Source: Eubacterium sp. (GTDB lineage: Bacteria; Bacillota; Clostridia; Lachnospirales; Lachnospiraceae). Taken from it: 46,601 bases of DNA. The translations under genes were made by a program, and so were the position numbers. Below, piece after piece: positions 42,666 through 46,601 of this stretch (the stretch's first letter is position 1; each line of letters begins with the position of its first letter). The DNA is taken from NCBI GenBank assembly GCA_017433615.1, contig JAFRGW010000035.1:1-46601 (forward strand). Reading direction: 5' to 3'. Under the pieces are notes generated by a model. It saw only the letters and a program-made list of their open reading frames with translations. It was not told where the DNA came from and ran no database searches.

Positions 42666-43883
42666 TTATATTCTGGCGCGAATCATGGAAATAATGCCCG
42701 GCAGCTTCGCTGCTTTCTCTTTGTACTCGCGCTCAGACATTTCCTGTGTGACAAATCCGAATTCGCCGGCTGTTCCCGGGATACTGACCGCCTCAACATC
42801 GCCGAATACTTCTTTCACGCTGTTCAGTTCGCCTGCAAGACTGCCTGCGACACGGACGAAGAATCTGCCGCGGACCTCGTTGACATCGACCAGACCGATC
42901 TCCTCATCGCTCCACTGATTCATCACATTATCGCCCTTGTGCTTCGCGCAGTCGACCACGTCGGCCACGACCGCACTTGCAGTCGGCAGAGAACCTGCGC
43001 CGCTTCCATAGAACATCGCATCGCCGAGCACGTTGCCGTGTACGAAGATCGCATTGAACACGCCCTGCACACTGTACAGCGGATTGTCAACATTGATCAG
43101 GGTCGGGCATACCATCGCATAAATGCCGCCGTTTACAATCCGACTCTGGCCGAGCAGCTTGATGCTGCAGCCCATTGCATTCGCGTACTTCATATCTTCT
43201 GCCGTGATTTTGGTAATGCCTTCTGTATAAACCTTCTGGTAGCGCACATCCTTTCCATAAGCGATCGAGGAAAGAATTGCGATCTTGCGGCACGCATCTC
43301 TGCCCTCAATATCCGCTTCCGGATTGCGCTCCGCATAACCATTCTGCTGCGCTTCCTTCAGTGCCGTATCGAAATCAGATCCATCCTTTGCCATCTTGGT
43401 CAGGATGTAGTTTGTTGTTCCGTTCAGAATACCGCTGACTTCATCAATCTCATCAGCTGTCAGTGAAGAATTCAGTGCACGGATAATCGGAATACCGCCG
43501 CCGCAGCTTGCCTCAAACAGATAATTTGCACCATGTGCTTCTGCCGTATGCATCAGTTCCAGACCGTGCTCGGCAACAAGTTCCTTGTTGGAAGTGCAGA
43601 CACTCTTGCCCGCCTCCAGCGCACGCTTCGTAAACTCAAATGCCGGCTTCAGTCCACCCATGGTTTCTACGACAATGGAAACCTCCGGATCATTGACAAT
43701 GATGTCAAAATCATGCACCAGCACATCCTGAATCGGATTGCCCGGAAATTCGCGCAGGTCCAGCACATACCGGACTTCCACTTCATCACCGACGCGCTTG
43801 TTGATGCTGTCGCGGTTCCGCTCAATAACTTCTACGACGCCGGAACCGACTGTTCCATAGCCTAATACTGCAACATAAATCAT
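42666..43883 (-). CDS. hom: Homoserine dehydrogenase
   Basis: 405 residues. It reduces aspartate semialdehyde to homoserine in threonine/methionine synthesis. NAD(P)-binding VAVLGYGTVGSGVVEV is at residues 4-19; the catalytic core has TSNKELVAEHG, FEASCGGGIPIIRAL, SGILNGTTNYILTKM and GYAERNPEADIEGRDACRK. The C-terminal part after about residue 330 is a short ACT-like domain (GRFFVRVAGSLAGELNSVKEVFG), which would give threonine feedback control. AGGAGGAAG lies before the ATG. Its promoter is at 44019-44047, with a leader of about 130 nt that has some stem potential but no riboswitch I recognise. The proposed homoserine kinase follows after a large palindromic element. Confidence 0.96.
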   Translation of the reverse strand: MIYVAVLGYGTVGSGVVEVIERNRDSINKRVGDEVEVRYVLDLREFPGNPIQDVLVHDFDIIVNDPEVSIVVETMGGLKPAFEFTKRALEAGKSVCTSNKELVAEHGLELMHTAEAHGANYLFEASCGGGIPIIRALNSSLTADEIDEVSGILNGTTNYILTKMAKDGSDFDTALKEAQQNGYAERNPEADIEGRDACRKIAILSSIAYGKDVRYQKVYTEGITKITAEDMKYANAMGCSIKLLGQSRIVNGGIYAMVCPTLINVDNPLYSVQGVFNAIFVHGNVLGDAMFYGSGAGSLPTASAVVADVVDCAKHKGDNVMNQWSDEEIGLVDVNEVRGRFFVRVAGSLAGELNSVKEVFGDVEAVSIPGTAGEFGFVTQEMSEREYKEKAAKLPGIISMIRARI

Positions 43884-44018
43884 GGAATCTTCCTCCTGGT
43901 TAAATATACTACAACTGCTCCGCGCAGTATTGATCGAAAATTGCCTGACCCCGCAGCTTACAGATTTTCTTAAAAATGATTGTAAATCCGCGGTTTCACG
44001 AGATTTTCAGCAAGCCTT

Positions 44019-44047
44019 ATCTTACCATAAGGCGTTATTCTTTGCAA
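44019..44047 (-). promoter_or_regulatory. hom promoter
   Basis: On the minus strand, TTGCAA at 44047-44042 and TAAGAT at 44024-44019 have a 17-bp spacer. A 7-bp hairpin, GCCTTAT/ATAAGGC, overlaps the -10 box and may be an operator. The rest of the gap 43884-44153 shows nothing else clear. Confidence 0.55.
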
Positions 44048-44153
44048 CTTTTATACCGTTAATCGCTCCCGCGCCGCCGGAATTCAGATTTCGTTCCCGC
44101 TGCTGTAATGCAGGTTCCGTCCCGGCAGACTTTTCACATCAGGTGTGTATTTC

Positions 44154-46526
44154 TCAATACACCAGGAAGTCACTCCAGTAACTCTGCCCGTAAATATCCG
44201 TGAAGCAGTATGCCGCATGAATGTCACCGCTGCCGACATCCAGATTCTGGATCTCCATCTCATCCATGCCGTGTTCGAGAACCAGTGTATCGCCAAGATA
44301 ATAGCGGTCCTGGAAATTGCCGTCGTAGTCATAGAAATCACAGACGAAATCAATCTCGTCACCGGCCTGAAGCTCCGTCAGATTCTTCGCGATGGTATCG
44401 GTCTCTCCGTCAACATAGTCGTAGACGGCACCTGACACGTAGCCGTTCTCGTGTTCCGAGTCAAATACCACAATCAAGTTAACGTCATCGCCGTTAAGCT
44501 TCGCCGGAACACGTCCCATGATCGTGTAATCATCTTCATCTCCGCTGCTCAGGATCCTGTAATAGGACACGATCTGTCCGTCAATCGCAAGCCAGGTGCG
44601 GTCTTCCGGCGCCAGCAGATTGCCATTGTCATCGAACGAAAATACATTATCCATGCCGAGGTCCACGTATCCGCTGCCATCATCATAGAAGACAGACAGA
44701 TCCAGATCCTGAATCATCTCCGTCTGTTCCTTCGTCAGGCTGATATACGGCAGGCTGCCTTCGCCATCCGCATCCGGCATCTCCCATGCCAGTGACGCGC
44801 CGTCGAACTGGTGCTTCGCAATGTACTCCGACGCGTAATCGATATCGAGGGTCCGGCCGAGGAAGCCCGTATTTTCACTGGTAAGCCCCGTGATGCCCGA
44901 GAAGTCACTGCCCATAAATGCGCCGAGCAGCTGTGCGATCGCTTCGCTGCTTCCGAACGCCTGTGATGCCTGCGAAGCAGACTGGCTGCTGCCGGAAGTC
45001 GTACCATACGCGCTGCCTGCATTGCCCAGAAGACTGCCGAGCAGTCCGCCCAGCGGAGAACCCGCCTCAGATCCGCCGGCTGCGACCTGGCCTGCGACAC
45101 CCATAGAAGCAAATTCCTGGATGCACCGCGTGTAATCCTCATCCATGCCGATGGCCTCATACGTGTTGACCATCTGATCCACACCGGACGCCTTCTTATA
45201 CGGGAAATAGATTGAGACACCATAGGAATTGGCCATTCTGGAGGACGTCTGGTTGTATTTTACTGCCCCGAGAATTGCGTCCGCCAGTTCTGCGCCGGAA
45301 TCCGTTCCCATTTTCTTCGCCAGATGTACCAGATCTACCTGGTCAATGCGGCTGCTCGCTGCAAATTCACGCGTCCCGCTGCGCGCCGTGGAGACCGTCT
45401 GGTATTCATCACTCTTAATCAGGCTGGAAGTATCCTTTGCAAAATCCGTCATCTTCGCCGGAACGGTGTTGACCAGCTCAGCCAGATCTACCAGCGAGAG
45501 CGTCGTATCCTGTCCAGGTGTGCCGGACGCACATGCCTGCGTATACGAGTCAATAATAATCTTGCCGAGCTCCAGCGTCGGAATCGACGTGTTTTTCGAG
45601 AGCTCTGTCAGCCAGGTTGTGTAGTACCAGCCGACCCCGGGTTCTGTCTCCTCCGAGGCGATCAGATAATCTGCGTACTGCTCACACACAAATCCCGTCT
45701 CAACGGTTGCCATCAGGCAGGCGTCAAACCCGATGAAATCAAATGTCAGTCCGCCATCCTTGAGCGCTTTACTGATATTCGCAAGATTCATAGAGCCGGC
45801 GCGCGCATTCTTCTCATCGTAGCCGTAGCCGCTGTTGGAGCCGCCGCCGTGATCCCAGAAAATCAGCTCATAGCGGTCTGCCGGGAAATTGGATTTTCCC
45901 CACTTGATAAATTCAGACAGCGTAGCCGGATCTGTCATGACCTTATTGCCCATGTCATCCACCAGCCGCTCCATGCCGCCGGATTTCACACGGTAAATCT
46001 GATTGGTCGAATTGCTGATCCCGCTGGTCTGCCATCTCGCGCATCCGCCGGTGTACACGATTACATTGACCTGATCACTGAGTGTGGCATTCGCCATTTC
46101 CTGCAGATCCCGGCTCGCCATGCCGCTTCTGGACTCCAGATCCGTGCCGCACATATAGATCAGAATCGTCACCTGATCCTTGCCGTTTCCGACGATCTTC
46201 GTGCGCTTCTCGCGGGATCCGGACGCAACTGTCGTGTCCAGCGTGCCGGTATTGGCCTGTCCGCCCTCCCAGGAGGCAGACGTTGTACCCGTGTAGCTTC
46301 CGCCGAAGAGGCTGGAAAGATCAAATCCGGAACTGCCGGAAGTCTGCGCCTGCGCACCCGAACCGCTGCCCGCCTGCGCATTTGTATTCGCTGAGGCGCC
46401 TGCCGTGCCGCCCGCTGACGCTGAACCGCCGGCCGCGGTCTGGCCGCTGCCGCTGTCATAGCTGCCACCGCACGCACCACTTCGCATCATGAAAAAGACC
46501 AGCGCGATAATGATAATCACGCCCAT
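44154..46526 (-). CDS. Clostripain-family (C11) cysteine protease, membrane-anchored
   Basis: 790 residues from the first ATG. A hydrophobic segment at 2-14 (GVIIIIALVFFMM) is followed by about 90 residues rich in Gly/Ser/Ala. The C11 domain has TILIYMCGTDLESRSG, LIFWDHGGGS with catalytic His226, GFDACLMATVE with catalytic Cys270, and ASEETEPGVGWYY. Beta-rich sequence fills the C-terminal third. It is not a close copy of the clostripain-like protein at 20188-23697: only the catalytic blocks correspond. No ribosome binding site precedes the ATG, and the same frame continues upstream for 12 codons (RPQRGGGIGI) to a stop codon at 46563, so the true start or a frameshift is uncertain. Confidence 0.9.
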   Translation of the reverse strand: MGVIIIIALVFFMMRSGACGGSYDSGSGQTAAGGSASAGGTAGASANTNAQAGSGSGAQAQTSGSSGFDLSSLFGGSYTGTTSASWEGGQANTGTLDTTVASGSREKRTKIVGNGKDQVTILIYMCGTDLESRSGMASRDLQEMANATLSDQVNVIVYTGGCARWQTSGISNSTNQIYRVKSGGMERLVDDMGNKVMTDPATLSEFIKWGKSNFPADRYELIFWDHGGGSNSGYGYDEKNARAGSMNLANISKALKDGGLTFDFIGFDACLMATVETGFVCEQYADYLIASEETEPGVGWYYTTWLTELSKNTSIPTLELGKIIIDSYTQACASGTPGQDTTLSLVDLAELVNTVPAKMTDFAKDTSSLIKSDEYQTVSTARSGTREFAASSRIDQVDLVHLAKKMGTDSGAELADAILGAVKYNQTSSRMANSYGVSIYFPYKKASGVDQMVNTYEAIGMDEDYTRCIQEFASMGVAGQVAAGGSEAGSPLGGLLGSLLGNAGSAYGTTSGSSQSASQASQAFGSSEAIAQLLGAFMGSDFSGITGLTSENTGFLGRTLDIDYASEYIAKHQFDGASLAWEMPDADGEGSLPYISLTKEQTEMIQDLDLSVFYDDGSGYVDLGMDNVFSFDDNGNLLAPEDRTWLAIDGQIVSYYRILSSGDEDDYTIMGRVPAKLNGDDVNLIVVFDSEHENGYVSGAVYDYVDGETDTIAKNLTELQAGDEIDFVCDFYDYDGNFQDRYYLGDTLVLEHGMDEMEIQNLDVGSGDIHAAYCFTDIYGQSYWSDFLVY

Positions 46527-46601
46527 AATCCCGATGCCGCCGCCGCGCTGCGGACGTAGAGCTCAAATACTTCCGCGAAGCTGTCGTTTACATCAAAGGG
46601 A
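46517..46601 (-). CDS. Possible 3' end of an upstream gene (partial)
   Basis: One minus-strand frame is open from the window edge and ends in a TGA at 46517-46519 that overlaps the first codons of the C11 gene. It reads DVNDSFAEVFELYVRSAA and would be the last 27 residues of an overlapping upstream gene. The fragment is too short to identify and could instead belong to the C11 gene through a frameshift. Confidence 0.3.
   Translation of the reverse strand, partial: PFDVNDSFAEVFELYVRSAAAASGLWA

Noticed and set aside
43884-44018. Riboswitch in the hom leader
   Set aside because: Some stem potential, but no motif of a known threonine, methionine or lysine riboswitch or T-box.

Overview
The window looks like a chromosomal segment of a clostridial Firmicute, most probably Lachnospiraceae-like. 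The signs are near-universal AGGAGG-type ribosome binding sites, frequent TTG/GTG starts, a reverse rubrerythrin next to a PerR-type Fur protein, a eukaryote-like (type 2) IleRS, two clostripain (C11) peptidases and a DUF1002 protein. Almost every gene is on the minus strand, so transcription runs from high to low coordinates. No rRNA, tRNA, CRISPR array, phage module or insertion sequence was seen.

Region 1 (15-24485) is an accessory locus of 13 genes in three transcription units. Unit A (24323 to 16907) encodes secreted proteins: a small exported protein, a large clostripain-like protease, a lipoprotein that shares a domain with that protease, and a lipoprotein zinc metalloprotease. Unit B (16708 to 10401) encodes a Sel1-repeat/Rossmann/RyR-like protein and a TIR-transmembrane-beta-propeller protein. 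Unit C (10273 to 15) encodes an exported transglutaminase-fold protein that has lost its catalytic Cys and His, a membrane zinc-ribbon protein, an 870-residue Hsp70-like protein, an AAA+ ATPase, a membrane TPR protein, a degenerate J-domain-like protein and an AAA_28-CYTH protein. All three units are preceded by the same unusual promoter: three ATTAAAA-type direct repeats at 21-22 bp steps, the last always 17 nt from a TATnAT-like -10 box. This repeated architecture is the strongest evidence that the locus is one co-regulated system. It joins a TIR/Hsp70/AAA core to envelope and secreted proteases, and I do not recognise it as a described system.

Region 2 (24488-28600) holds an orphan AT-rich plus-strand gene remnant, a membrane-anchored amino-acid-type binding protein with no permease, a rubrerythrin with the broken tail of a second copy behind its terminator, perR with a candidate operator shared with the rubrerythrin gene, and a secreted DUF1002 protein.

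Region 3 (28940-43883) is mostly housekeeping: rsmA translationally overlapped with a giant TPR/charged-helix/AAA protein, glycogen phosphorylase, ileS, a DEDD exonuclease, and homoserine dehydrogenase followed by a phosphoglycerate-mutase-like proposed homoserine kinase. Three intergenic spaces carry elaborate palindromic elements (36713-36826, 41122-41148, 42443-42619). The right end holds a second clostripain-family protease with a questionable start, and the last codons of a possible upstream gene.
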